This document shows, piece by piece, positions 17,401 through 25,511 of a stretch of 31,142 nucleotides of DNA. Within the stretch, counting starts at the first letter, position 1. The number at the start of each line of letters is the position of its first letter. The translations under genes were made by a program, and so were the position numbers. Below the pieces are notes generated by a model that was given only the letters and a program-made list of their open reading frames with translations, ran no database searches and was not told where the DNA came from. Source of the DNA: JABDBK01 sp964533645 (GTDB lineage: Bacteria; Pseudomonadota; Gammaproteobacteria; DSM-16500); contig CAZHMQ010000016.1 of the NCBI GenBank assembly GCA_964533645.1, positions 1 to 31,142 of the forward strand, written 5' to 3'.

Positions 17401-17766
17401 TCCTTGTAACAATACTGCAATTGGGAAAAATGCAAGTAGCGCAAAAAACATGCCGCCTTGTGTACTAATGAGATAGGAAAGCAAGTCAGTGCTCTTACTA
17501 ACGCTCATAACATCACTTCTAACTAAACCATCAGAGATAAAAACTAATGCTACAAAAATAGACATAAACAAAATAATAAAAACACTTGCATTGCAAACTA
17601 TATAATCAAAGATTTTTCTTATATAGCTATACTCCAATTTTTTATATACTAAATTCTGCTTTAGAACTTTAACTTCTTTATCCGCTCGTTTACTAAGTAA
17701 CCCTGGATTAAACAGACCTAAAATATAAAAATAAATTCCACAAATCTTACGGTAAAACCATGACAT
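14422..17766 (-). CDS. 1114-aa membrane-anchored protein, unknown function
   Basis: The N-terminal 210 residues contain four probable membrane helices (about 58-80, 95-120, 145-165, 172-200), including the stretches VFIILFMSIFVALVFI and GGMFFALLAFFPIAVLLQ. The remaining 900 residues are a polar, mainly helical cytosolic region. A short beta-rich C-terminal domain (about 1000-1114) carries RGANPPWVPKWLSYKW and a pattern of alternating strands. No Walker, protease or nuclease motif is evident. It is preceded by AAGGGAAA and lies 26 bp after the HTH/coiled-coil gene on the same strand, so the two form an operon. A membrane anchor with a large cytosolic sensor or effector part is common in abortive defence proteins; that is a contextual guess. 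Confidence 0.85.
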   Translation of the reverse strand: MSWFYRKICGIYFYILGLFNPGLLSKRADKEVKVLKQNLVYKKLEYSYIRKIFDYIVCNASVFIILFMSIFVALVFISDGLVRSDVMSVSKSTDLLSYLISTQGGMFFALLAFFPIAVLLQGSTFKDDNIREEVINLMIRETRIFELITSASLLLIYLFFIEYMNHLELITSFNMILASIGFIWLTINVLGVVYLIYRGLWLINPYRRNDTLIKFIANVIYPRELAKHLKKNILFALNSGVDGSSVDVLDGSISISVGFGTFSEIKPQCVKYLKCDSILSDIDINKIQFVIERWQKRCMSDKTAKQHPKYIFSIPAMVNNMYQEKQTLCGVIGGVELTDLEKEIIKSAFIFKPCSGYADNSSILNKYMKLFEETSLDAIKRKDLDGFRTQLNQHIKFYLDLTSLGEFSGEEGKSLNFTKIVSLNLFSDINQDWMDTYNNIFKAAIRVLPEDDGFFRVCCHVGNILVRGLIKNTSFTGVIDAIKVQAYLWYHLNDLLVTYPDKTHFDTIIKKFLEGWESLLSLLVSSFKKDLTWNRSKEIFAALREHLDHTLSFLGYSVFTENEAAVCLWVDASLNWHNQAANHNFDEMLYYQPENKQTLITASIYDDKLEDFAEYIGIDSSEKKLVEFIFANALRNYWADSGYVLMVILLKWCLKNPEKQKFYINALLKILQAKGYDDSSNNQLKPFIASPNDYFSSFIRRRLFGSYSQHFKNISYTLESLINTKRLYGRIYTTVSGNDEVNYDVIMSVILFITSQNKIAFRDDLQTFPKGCKLLSDAIYEIDCYIKAIDEIDTRNYVELFNKILNRNKPKVPVNVALLDGSEPVNMDVEDTNDIKYVLNEMKSVLLKLKSNFKKHEDSQISILEIDDLKLIDLADKISSKRFSCDDLEFPVGMFSSVNMVDKTLSEFSMRLENFPRGVITNPKTNDYGYTDNYFEDTVCQNVYSRLIVDILNEAKSDKILHEIVIEDESAYIKTLNEITSEYSKKNLHPILIVERGANPPWVPKWLSYKWKDNDDSVKGLKVEFNPDEKSRRYLCHVNGIPVYQSLVRTHGSIVLPREGLASLEFQQMSNGYQILVTYEQSDIKPAEGVLLFKWGRKLILNEHPIYMLKYPEK

Positions 17767-17792
17767 GTTTTAATTTCCCTTATGTAATACGC

Positions 17793-18899
17793 TCAAACAA
17801 ATCGTGATTGGTGGCTCACAAGTATTTGAACTGGATGATTTGTTTTCACATACTTCTCTGCCCACTCAACTACCATTAAACAATACTCACGTTGTTCCGA
17901 TGAAAGATTAAACAATGGCATAGAATTTTTAACCTGATCAATGAACCTTTGTATTTGCTCGATTCTTAGCCAGTCTGACACTGCTAGATCTATTCCTTTT
18001 ATGCGCCTTTGTTCTACTTGCATAGCCCGCCAAATCTCTTCCCTTCGTTTGTGTTCTTCCTCCCTTTGTCTAGCCTCCTCCTGCGCAATATTCCTCAGCC
18101 TTTTGTTATCATCTGAGGCTTTATAAAGAAAAATCATTATAGTATTAATACTACGTTCTAACCGCGGATGTTTAACAGTGTCATAGAAGGTTCTACTCAT
18201 ATATTCTGACTCAAATCGAACCCTTAATCTACCTGTTGGGATAGCCTTCCAGTATTGACCACCACGCTCTTCAGTTAACTCATACTCAAATTTTTCATCT
18301 AGTACGACACTAAAAATTTCTTCAAACACATTAACTTTTAGCTTATAACCAGACGAAAAAATGACACCAAAATCCCTCCTGACAAATGTTGATAAAAGCA
18401 CATCCAGGATACCTAGCGCTCGGTACGCCTGCCCAGAAGTTACCTTAAAACAATTCATGTAACCACGCTTACCCTTCATTACTCCTTCTTTATCACTCTT
18501 ACCGGTCAATGATCGCTGCAATTGAATTGCCATCTTATTCGTCAGCTCAGCATTAGAATTCACTATCAATCGATTTTGTTTCTCTTGTTCAAATAAAACC
18601 GCCATTTCAACTGTTTCGCTATACTTGTTTGCTTCCATTCTTGGTGACCTTGCTATGAAAATAATTTGATCGGGGTTATGTAGCTTGAGCTCTAGGAGTG
18701 ATACTTGTTTTACATTGTGGCCAGCTTGTTTTTTTGCCCAGTAACCTAACCCCGGAACAGGTATATGATGTTTTCTGCATATTTTACTTAAACCACGGTC
18801 TGTAATACCAACCTGCCTAGCTGCCGTTATCATTGGCTGACGCCAGACATAATCGTATAATTGAGCACGCGTAAATTTCTTTTTTATTTCATCAATCAT
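17793..18899 (-). CDS. HTH and coiled-coil conserved hypothetical protein
   Basis: This 368-aa protein has an N-terminal domain (residues 8-60) that is a distinctive HTH: FTRAQLYDYVWRQPMITAAR, then ITDRGLSKICRKHHIPVPG, then GYWAKK. I recognise this as the start of a widespread uncharacterised family in which the GYWAK block follows the recognition helix. The middle (about 100-260) is mixed alpha/beta. A charged coiled coil follows (about 265-305: QEEARQREEEHKRREE). The C-terminus (about 315-355) is helical. It may bind DNA and regulate or license the downstream membrane protein, but no function is established to my knowledge. It is divergent from the protease gene with a 99-bp gap. No clear ribosome-binding site precedes its ATG. 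Confidence 0.8.
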   Translation of the reverse strand: MIDEIKKKFTRAQLYDYVWRQPMITAARQVGITDRGLSKICRKHHIPVPGLGYWAKKQAGHNVKQVSLLELKLHNPDQIIFIARSPRMEANKYSETVEMAVLFEQEKQNRLIVNSNAELTNKMAIQLQRSLTGKSDKEGVMKGKRGYMNCFKVTSGQAYRALGILDVLLSTFVRRDFGVIFSSGYKLKVNVFEEIFSVVLDEKFEYELTEERGGQYWKAIPTGRLRVRFESEYMSRTFYDTVKHPRLERSINTIMIFLYKASDDNKRLRNIAQEEARQREEEHKRREEIWRAMQVEQRRIKGIDLAVSDWLRIEQIQRFIDQVKNSMPLFNLSSEQREYCLMVVEWAEKYVKTNHPVQILVSHQSRFV

Positions 18900-18998
18900 T
18901 TTTTTATACCATTTGATCTTAATTATTTCTTACCTTAAGATATGTAACGATTTTCAACTTCATCCTTAAAATTAACGATTGTCCTTTCAGGTATTCAC

Positions 18999-20072
18999 AT
19001 GACAGATGAAAAAGCTAACCAATACAATATTCGAAAAAAAATAATTTCACAAATAGAAGAACAACGTGACTCTTATGTCATTTCATATATCACAAGCACA
19101 CGGCTTGGATACGAAGTACAAATGAATATCGACATAATTCGGTATGTTTACGACCATCTAGAACAGATAAAAAGTGCACATGCAAAGAAAAAAATTAAAG
19201 GACAACCGAGAATTGATCTGTACATACATAGTAATGGAGGTGACGGCACAGTTCCATGGAGATTAGTAACATTAATCAGAGAATTCACTAAGCATTTCGG
19301 AGTAATTGTCCCACATAGAGCATTTAGCGCAGCAACGCTAACAGCCCTAGGCGCAAACGAAATAATAATGCATCCAATGGGCATGCTTGGCCCAACAGAC
19401 CCTTCTGTAACTAATCAGTTTAACCCTATAAACCCAACCACCGGACAACCAATACCCATTAGCGTCGAAGATGTTACTGCGTACATACAAATGATTAAAG
19501 AGGATGTTGGCATCAATCATGAGGACGAACTTATTCAAGCATTCAATATACTTGCAGATAAAATTCACCCTCTAGCTCTAGGCAATGTTAGACGCTCCAT
19601 CTCACAGTCTAAGATGATGGCATCAAAACTGCTCAATCTACATATAGGACCAAAACAAGAGCACAAAATTGCTGAAATTGCTGAGAATCTAACATCGAAA
19701 CTATTTTTTCATGGTCATCCTGTCAATAGAAAAGAAGCTAGAGAACAAATAGGTTTAGATACAGTCATAGACCCGGATGAAAATCTTGAGAAGAAAATAT
19801 GGCAGCTGTACATGCAATATGAAGACCTCCTTGAACTCAACACCCCTTTCAATGCTCCACAAGATTTTCAAGCCAAATTCCCAAAGCTTCAACCCAATCA
19901 GATGATGATAACTGACCCTAAAACAAATCACCTTGCCTGTATCGAAAGCATATATGGCAGTGATATATGTAGTTCAACTTATAGGTTATCTGGTTACATA
20001 GACCAAAATGGTTTAATTCAGGTAAGAATGCTATCCCTAGCAAATGGCTGGACGAAAGGAAATGTTGAATAA
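18999..20072 (+). CDS. SDH_sah-family serine protease (ClpP/SppA fold)
   Basis: This 357-aa protein is of the serine dehydrogenase proteinase (SDH_sah) family, a ClpP/crotonase-fold group related to SppA. YIHSNGGDG (75-83) forms the oxyanion-side loop. AFSAATLTALGANEIIM (108-124) carries the probable nucleophile Ser110, and LGPTDP (130-135) is the usual following motif. A Lys/Arg-rich helix around 198-212 may supply the general base. The family block HGHPVNRKEAREQIGL lies near 235-250. There is no signal peptide or transmembrane helix, so it is cytosolic, probably oligomeric. It is divergent from the HTH/membrane-protein operon. A role processing one of those proteins is conjecture. Confidence 0.88.
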   Translation: MTDEKANQYNIRKKIISQIEEQRDSYVISYITSTRLGYEVQMNIDIIRYVYDHLEQIKSAHAKKKIKGQPRIDLYIHSNGGDGTVPWRLVTLIREFTKHFGVIVPHRAFSAATLTALGANEIIMHPMGMLGPTDPSVTNQFNPINPTTGQPIPISVEDVTAYIQMIKEDVGINHEDELIQAFNILADKIHPLALGNVRRSISQSKMMASKLLNLHIGPKQEHKIAEIAENLTSKLFFHGHPVNRKEAREQIGLDTVIDPDENLEKKIWQLYMQYEDLLELNTPFNAPQDFQAKFPKLQPNQMMITDPKTNHLACIESIYGSDICSSTYRLSGYIDQNGLIQVRMLSLANGWTKGNVE

Positions 20073-20118
20073 AATAGTATATAATATAAACATTAGAGCG
20101 ATACGATAAAGAGAAGCC

Positions 20119-20307
20119 ATGAATAATCCATTTTTTGTTCATAATTTATACACATCTGCCAACACCTTTTCTTCAACGAACGAGGTGAAACCTAATCCAA
20201 GTATATTACCTGACCGGTATAACTCTGTAACGCACCCAATTATTGAGATTTTTGACAGCCGAACACCTATCGCCTTAATTAATGAAAAAAAACCCCCATA
20301 CCTTTAG
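20119..20307 (+). CDS. Possible small protein (62 aa)
   Basis: A short frame 46 bp after the protease gene, with GAGAAG upstream of its ATG. The sequence is polar with no recognisable motif, and its end runs into the right-end repeat block of module 1. It could be real cargo or chance; length and lack of homology in my memory keep this low. Confidence 0.3.
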   Translation: MNNPFFVHNLYTSANTFSSTNEVKPNPSILPDRYNSVTHPIIEIFDSRTPIALINEKKPPYL

Positions 20308-20330
20308 TTTGTGATGTACCGTTATAAGTA

Positions 20331-20351
20331 ATGGGGCTCATTTGGGGGCTC
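20331..20351 (+). repeat. Right-end arm-type repeat of module 1
   Basis: Two direct G-run units (TGGGGCTCAT then TGGGGGCTC) lie 63 bp before the att copy at 20414. They mirror TGGGGGCAT/TGGGGCAT beside the integrase at 8184-8205. Confidence 0.55.
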
Positions 20352-20413
20352 TTTTTTAAATTAAATTAATGATCTAACATTAAATCAAGTACTTAAGTAT
20401 GGAGTTAGACAGA

Positions 20414-20425
20414 CACCCTCTCCGC
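20414..20425 (+). repeat. att copy 2: attR of module 1 / attL of module 2
   Basis: CACCCTCTCCGC, identical over 12 bp to the tRNA-Ser end at 8058-8069. It is followed by CA, so a GCCA terminus is preserved here while the present tRNA has GCAT. Confidence 0.85.
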
Positions 20426-20445
20426 CAAATCTGCTTCCGCACTAA

Positions 20446-21234
20446 TCCTCCGCGCCAGCTTTATTAACTACTTTACGCCGCATAGAAAATAGAGGCGCCA
20501 TAGAAACAGCACATAGAGCACATCAAATCGCGAGCAAAATCTTTCGTTATGCCATTGCAACGGGTCGAGCTGAACGCGATCCTGCAAACGATCTTCGAGG
20601 TGCATTACCACCTGCCAGAAAGAAACATCATGCATCAATCACCGATCCAAAAGCTATTGGAGAGTTATTACGCGCTATTAATGATTACCAAGGTAGCTTT
20701 GTCACTAAGTGCGCCTTACGGTTAGCTCCCCTGCTCTTTGTAAGGCCAGGTGAATTACGACATGCTGAATGGTCAGAGATTTCGTTTGAAAATGCTGAAT
20801 GGCGCATCCCTGCGGAAAAAATGAAACGCCGAATAACCCATATAGTCCCCCTATCACAACAAGCAATAGCTATCCTTCTTGAATTAAAACCACTCACAGG
20901 AAGTGGAAAATATGTATTTCCAAGTGAGCGATCAACCAAGCGCGCTATGTCTGAAAATACAGTTAATGCGGGTCTACGCCGACTTGGCTATACAAAAGAC
21001 GAAATGACAGGACATGGATTCAGGTCAATGGCCTCTACCCTATTAAACGAACAAGGCTGGAATCCTGATGCTATTGAGCGACAACTTGCCCATGCCGAAC
21101 GTAACAATATACGTGCTGCTTATAATTATGCTGAGCACCTGCCTGAACGGAGAAAGATGATGCAGAGTTGGGCGAATTATTTGGACAATTTAAGAATGCA
21201 AAATGATGTTATTGCATTGTTTTGGGCGGATTAG
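20446..21234 (+). pseudogene. Integrase remnant lacking N-terminal third
   Basis: An open frame of 262 codons plus stop reads as the C-terminal two thirds of a P4-type integrase. It is colinear with the intact one at 8235 from about its residue 145 (PALLTTLRRIENRGAIETAH here). The catalytic set is retained: RPGEL, HGFR, LAHAERN and RAAYNYAEH. The arm-binding domain and most of the core-binding domain are missing, the homology starts about 25 bp after the att copy, and no good start codon exists upstream; internal ATGs such as 20821 would give only a fragment. It is clearly divergent from the module 1 integrase, so it came with a different element and is not a recent duplicate. Probably inactive. 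Confidence 0.88.
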
Positions 21235-21833
21235 GTAGCGGGAGGCAGTGCCATTACGATGCAAAATCAACAGTCAATAATTACCATTCCATCGATATCA
21301 GAAAATGGCACCGAAGAAATTTGCTTACATCAGGTTCCTCTTTTAGTACCCAGTGATCTCGAAATGACGAAATCACTGGATCGATTCGTGTATTAGTCGC
21401 TAAAAAATGCGTCATATTAAGTTATCGGTACAAACATTCGGAAGAATGGAAGGATATGAACTATTCGATTGATCTTGAATGGACATCCTGTACTCTTGGT
21501 GGCAAGCGACCATGGTTTCTTTGTCCTGCACGAAATTGTGGACGGCGTGTAGCCATCTTGTATGGAGGTGGGATATTCGCTTGTCGTCATTGTTACCAAT
21601 TGGCATATCCTAGTCAGCGTGAGAATCTTGATGATCGTGCCGCAAGAAAAGCTGAAAAGATACGCGAACGCATGGGGTGGGAACCAGGTATTTTAAATGA
21701 TGAAGGTTTAAAGCCAAAAGGAATGCATTGGAAAACCTTTAAACACTTGAGTCTCATACATAATGAATTGGTTATTATATCGCTGAGTGAAGCAACTTTA
21801 AGATTCGGAATAAATATGTTTGATTTATACTAA
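21222..21833 (+). pseudogene. Zinc-ribbon island gene, disrupted by in-frame TGA
   Basis: Read from TTG 21222 the frame gives GGLGSGR at the start, then IDIRKWHRRNLLTSGSSF, STQ, a TGA at 21354-21356, and SRNDEITGSIRV, LSYRYK, LEWTSC, GGKRPWFLCP, CGRRVAILYGGGIFACRHC and YQLAYPSQRE. This is the full pattern of a common island protein that begins MGGSGSGR and has Trp where the TGA now sits (TGG to TGA). The protein has two cysteine pairs (CPARNC and CRHC), a probable zinc ribbon. Its start overlaps the integrase end by 13 bp, as in a translationally coupled pair. Initiation at ATG 21456 could still give a 125-aa C-terminal part containing the zinc ribbon. Confidence 0.78.
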
Positions 21834-21871
21834 CTAAAGATAGTCTGTTCATAGAACAAGGAGAAAATATA

Positions 21872-22285
21872 ATGACGCATAGCTTAAACGAATCAATCAT
21901 TGATAGTACTTCCTCACTAGAAGTCGCAACTAAAAAATCAAATCCACGTGCCATCCTTGATCAACATGCAAATGTAATTATTGAAAAATTAATTGAGCGC
22001 GCTATTGCGGGTGACCTTATTGCGCTTCGTCTCTGCGTAGAGCGGATCATCCCGCGCGCTAAGCCTGAAAACGGAATAAATCTTGAACTACCAGATGGTA
22101 GAATAGATTCTGGTGATAACATGCTTCATATTACTAATAGCATCACCAATGCTGTCGCTGATGGAGAGATGACAATTGCTGAAGCAGAGAAGTTGACCAA
22201 ATTTTTAAAGCATCAGCGTTGGCATATTGATGAGGCTGAAAGCAAGAAGCGAGATGAAGAATGGAAAAAAGAAAGGGGTTGGTAA
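21872..22285 (+). CDS. DUF5681-like island protein
   Basis: This 137-aa protein has a central block IEKLIERAIAGDLIALRLCVERIIPRAK that matches the C-terminal part of DUF5681-type proteins, usually carried by integrated elements and phage-like islands next to the zinc-ribbon gene. Those proteins normally begin with an NPxGRPxGxRN segment, which is absent here (only KSNPRA remains). The C-terminus has a second helix pair (GEMTIAEAEKLTKFLKHQRWHI) and a charged tail. It has AAGGAG upstream of its ATG. Soluble; function unknown. Confidence 0.68.
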   Translation: MTHSLNESIIDSTSSLEVATKKSNPRAILDQHANVIIEKLIERAIAGDLIALRLCVERIIPRAKPENGINLELPDGRIDSGDNMLHITNSITNAVADGEMTIAEAEKLTKFLKHQRWHIDEAESKKRDEEWKKERGW

Positions 22286-22397
22286 ACTTTTACAGGAGCT
22301 ATTCGAATATTAATGATTAATTATTGGTCATAAATAAATATTCCGATCATACATGTTTCATGATGAGTGTCCACCTATAATAAATGGGTATTTTTAT

Positions 22398-22425
22398 TTG
22401 CAATTTACTTATCATTTGCTATCAT
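22398..22425 (+). promoter_or_regulatory. Promoter of the helicase operon
   Basis: TTGCAA (22398-22403), 16 bp, TATCAT (22420-22425). ATCATTTG is repeated at 22411 and 22421. Its position 34 bases before ATG 22459 argues that the longer upstream frame is not translated. Confidence 0.5.
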
Positions 22426-22458
22426 TTGATGTTAATTGACAAACAGAATGGAAACCAT

Positions 22459-24501
22459 ATGATCAATGGCAGAAAAAAAGGTAACTGGCTCTCAATTGAT
22501 GAAGCAGCTAACTATATAGGAATCGGTAAAACCACTCTTTATACCATGGCACGAGAGGGTCAGGTACCCGCAAATAAGCTAGGAAAAAAATGGGTCTTTG
22601 AAGCCGAAGCGCTAGACAAATGGACCCGCTCAAGCAAACCAATTGAATCATTTTTCTTAACACTTGATTTTAATATCGAATCAAACAACGCACTAAGAGA
22701 GCCACAGAAAGATGCATACATCAGAACTTGCGACTTTTTTAAGGCTGGAAAAAACAAAGCAATAATTCAAATACCAGTAGGATGCGGCAAATCTGGATTA
22801 GCTTCACTGTTACCACTCGGGGTCGCTGAAGGCAGAGTCTTGATAATTGCGCCCAACCTAACAATCAAGCAAGGCCTCTATGAAGCAATGGATATCACCA
22901 ACCGGCCAAAGTGCTTTTGGCGAAAAACTGGTGTACTCACACCAGAACAAATGATTAGAGGACCTCTTGCTTGCACACTAGACACAGGAAACACTTCTGT
23001 AGCGGAAAAAGCACATATAGTTATCACAAACATTCATCAATTAGCTACGAACATAGACAAATGGCTAACCCAATTTCCAGATAAATTTTTCAATATGATA
23101 ATTATAGATGAGGCGCACCATAGCGCGGCTGATAGCTGGAAACGTGTGGTCGAAAGGTTTTCTGAAGCAAAAATTATTCATTTAACAGCCACACCATTTC
23201 GTAGCGACCGACAAGAGATTGATGGCGAATTAATATATCGCTATCCGTTCAGAAGCGCGACATTAAAAGGTTACATAAAAAGACTAAAAGCAAATTACAT
23301 TGCCCCCTCAGAAGTCGAATTAAAATTTGCAGATCAAGAAGAAAAAAAATATTCGCTAGATGAAGTCCTAAAATTGAAAGAAGAAACATGGTTCAGCAAA
23401 GGAATTGCTCTCGCAAAACCTTGCAACGTAAATATTGTAAATAGCAGCCTGCAAAAATTAGAAGACCTTCGACAGACGGGAACAAGACATCAATTAATCG
23501 CTGTTGCATGCTCAATTAATCATGCCAAAGAAATTCGATCCATGTATAACGAACGCGGATATTATTCAGAAGTAATTCACAGCAATCAAACGGAAGAAGA
23601 AAAGGAAAAAATAATATCTAGCTTAAAAAACGGCACCCTTGATTGTATTATTCAAGTGCAAATGCTCGGCGAAGGATTTGACCATCCGAAACTAAGCGTA
23701 GCAGCCATCTTTAGACCATTCAGGACGCTTGCACCTTATATTCAATTTGTAGGTCGCATAATGAGAGTTGTCGTACAGAATGATCCAACCCACCCCGATA
23801 ACCTTGGATACATTATCACTCATTTGGGGATGAATTTAGATCAGAGATTAAAAGAATTCAAACAATTTGAAAATGATGACGAAGCATTTTGGGAGAAAGT
23901 GATTGGCGGTGATGATCCTGAAATACCCAAATCCGTACGTGAAGGAACAGAGCGAAAAACAGTGAACGATAGAGGTGTCATAGTTAGTGGCGAAATAGTT
24001 GACTCTTTATGGGAAGAAGACTTTACCACTACTGAAGACAAACACATTATCGACGATCTACGTGAAAAACTTAAATCACTAGGGCTTGATCCATCACAAG
24101 CAGAACAAATTGTAAAACAACAAGACAAAAATCAAGTCAAACGCCATGCACCGAGCGAACCATTTCCTATTCAGCCCCATAGAGAATGGAATGAGGCAAA
24201 GAAAAGACTTGATGAACAAGCAAAGAGAACTGCAAAATTACTTCTTAACAATACCAACTTAGAAATGGTGCAAACAGACATTCCATACAAATACACAACA
24301 TTAGCTGTACGCGCAACAAACAACTATGTCGCAGCATTGATGATGGTAAACACAGAAATAAACAATCAACTTGGCAAGGAAAGAAATGATTGCACCACGG
24401 AAGAATTTAAGTCTGCAATCGATTCTCTTGAGTCAATATTACAAACACTTGTACGCAAAGTCATGAAGGCGAAAAAAACATATGACGACCAAAAAAATTA
24501 A
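22459..24501 (+). CDS. SF2 DEAH helicase with N-terminal excisionase-type HTH
   Basis: This 680-aa product is numbered from ATG 22459, chosen because a promoter lies inside the longer frame and MINGRKKGNWLSIDE starts the HTH fold directly. Residues 8-57 form a helix-turn-helix of the excisionase/MerR type (WLSIDEAANYIGIGKTTLYTM, then KLGKKWVFEAEALDKW). A superfamily 2 core follows: a REPQKDAY Q-motif-like segment, Walker A PVGCGKS at 106-112, DEAH at 217-220, motif III LTATPF near 243-248, and motif VI QFVGRIMRV near 430-440. The C-terminal 220 residues are charged and helical. An HTH fused to a ResIII-like motor suggests site-directed DNA translocation or remodelling. It overlaps the next gene by 20 bp, so it leads a four-gene operon. 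Confidence 0.85.
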   Translation: MINGRKKGNWLSIDEAANYIGIGKTTLYTMAREGQVPANKLGKKWVFEAEALDKWTRSSKPIESFFLTLDFNIESNNALREPQKDAYIRTCDFFKAGKNKAIIQIPVGCGKSGLASLLPLGVAEGRVLIIAPNLTIKQGLYEAMDITNRPKCFWRKTGVLTPEQMIRGPLACTLDTGNTSVAEKAHIVITNIHQLATNIDKWLTQFPDKFFNMIIIDEAHHSAADSWKRVVERFSEAKIIHLTATPFRSDRQEIDGELIYRYPFRSATLKGYIKRLKANYIAPSEVELKFADQEEKKYSLDEVLKLKEETWFSKGIALAKPCNVNIVNSSLQKLEDLRQTGTRHQLIAVACSINHAKEIRSMYNERGYYSEVIHSNQTEEEKEKIISSLKNGTLDCIIQVQMLGEGFDHPKLSVAAIFRPFRTLAPYIQFVGRIMRVVVQNDPTHPDNLGYIITHLGMNLDQRLKEFKQFENDDEAFWEKVIGGDDPEIPKSVREGTERKTVNDRGVIVSGEIVDSLWEEDFTTTEDKHIIDDLREKLKSLGLDPSQAEQIVKQQDKNQVKRHAPSEPFPIQPHREWNEAKKRLDEQAKRTAKLLLNNTNLEMVQTDIPYKYTTLAVRATNNYVAALMMVNTEINNQLGKERNDCTTEEFKSAIDSLESILQTLVRKVMKAKKTYDDQKN

Positions 24502-24742
24502 AGGACCAATTCCGTCATTAATCACTTTATCTAATGGCAAACCGGAGAAAGTGGTTATTAAAAAGAAAAGCAAATGCAGCAGATGTCATATTGAAATCAC
24601 CATCGAAATGCCATGCTTTGGAATACCTAAAAGTAAAGCCGGCTTTAAGTCAACAAAAAGACACTGCAAATCTTGCTTTGCAGAGATATTAAATCAATCA
24701 CAAAAGGATTTAGATGAAGCTAAAAATTTATTAAATATTTAA
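24482..24742 (+). CDS. Small CxxC/CxxC zinc-binding protein
   Basis: An 86-aa basic protein with Cys32-x2-Cys35 and Cys62-x2-Cys65 forming a likely four-cysteine zinc site, plus an extra Cys45. The order is basic N-terminus, zinc module, then a short acidic amphipathic helix. Its ATG lies inside the helicase 3' end (20-bp overlap, different frame), so translation is probably coupled and the product may be a partner of the helicase. I do not recognise a named family. Confidence 0.7.
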   Translation: MTTKKIKGPIPSLITLSNGKPEKVVIKKKSKCSRCHIEITIEMPCFGIPKSKAGFKSTKRHCKSCFAEILNQSQKDLDEAKNLLNI

Positions 24743-24806
24743 AATATTGAATGACATTTCCATCCGAAGCAGACACGCTTCGCATAAAGAAAACAGGTAA
24801 ATAAAT

Positions 24807-25511
24807 ATGAGCACTTTATACAACGTTTACTGCGATGAATCATGCCATCTTGAAAATGATCATATCTCTCCTATGGCGCTTGGTGCCATATGGTGCGCAA
24901 AGAACGACCTTCCGGCCACCATCGAAAAAATAAAAAAAATAAAACAAGAGCATGGTATCCCCAATTCTTTTGAAATCAAATGGACTAAGATTTCACCATC
25001 CAAGAAAGATTTTTATATTGAGCTTATAAATTACTTTTTTGATGAACAAGCGTTACATTTCCGCTCAGTCATCATCCCTGACAAAACCAAATTAAATCAT
25101 GAAAAATTCAACCAGTCACATGATGATTGGTACTATAAAATGTATTTCCTTCTTTTGAGAGGGATTCTCGATCCACAAGCGAATTTCAACATTTTTATCG
25201 ATATTAAAGATACGCGCGGTTATGCAAAAGTAGAAAAACTTCGGGAAGTTTTATCAAACAATATGTACGATTTTGATAAAACCATTATTGCTAAAATCCA
25301 ACAAATTCGCTCACATGAAACTGTTTTATTGCAGCTAACGGACCTATTTATCGGTGCGCTTACCTATTGTCACCGCAAGCTTAATACTAGCGATACAAAA
25401 TGTGAATTGATTGATCTCATTAAAGCACGCTCAAGTCATAACCTAATACGAAATACGTTGCCAAAAGAAGATAAATTCAATATTTTCATTTGGAGCGCAC
25501 AATCATGGTAG
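24807..25511 (+). CDS. DUF3800 protein (RNase H-like fold)
   Basis: A 234-aa DUF3800 protein. The family signature is present: an N-terminal YCDESC (Asp10, Glu11), FEIKWTK (Glu56, Lys58, Trp59), a central acidic strand FNIFIDIKD (Asp132, Asp135), and a C-terminal LLQLTDLFIGAL block (Gln176, Asp179). The fold is held to be RNase H-like with the acidic residues probably binding metal; substrate and activity are not established to my knowledge. DUF3800 genes are frequent in defence islands and mobile elements. A 64-bp gap with a small hairpin (CGAAGC/GCTTCG, 24765-24782) separates it from the zinc mini-protein, and its stop overlaps the next gene's start by 7 bp (ATGGTAG). Confidence 0.85.
   Translation: MSTLYNVYCDESCHLENDHISPMALGAIWCAKNDLPATIEKIKKIKQEHGIPNSFEIKWTKISPSKKDFYIELINYFFDEQALHFRSVIIPDKTKLNHEKFNQSHDDWYYKMYFLLLRGILDPQANFNIFIDIKDTRGYAKVEKLREVLSNNMYDFDKTIIAKIQQIRSHETVLLQLTDLFIGALTYCHRKLNTSDTKCELIDLIKARSSHNLIRNTLPKEDKFNIFIWSAQSW

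Noticed and set aside
21259..21396. 45-codon frame MQNQQSIITIP... ahead of the zinc-ribbon gene
   Set aside because: The overlapping frame from TTG 21222 matches the zinc-ribbon family on both sides of the TGA, so this alternative frame is probably a shadow.
22384..22458. 25-codon N-terminal extension of the helicase
   Set aside because: A promoter (22398-22425) lies inside it, and the HTH domain begins right after ATG 22459.
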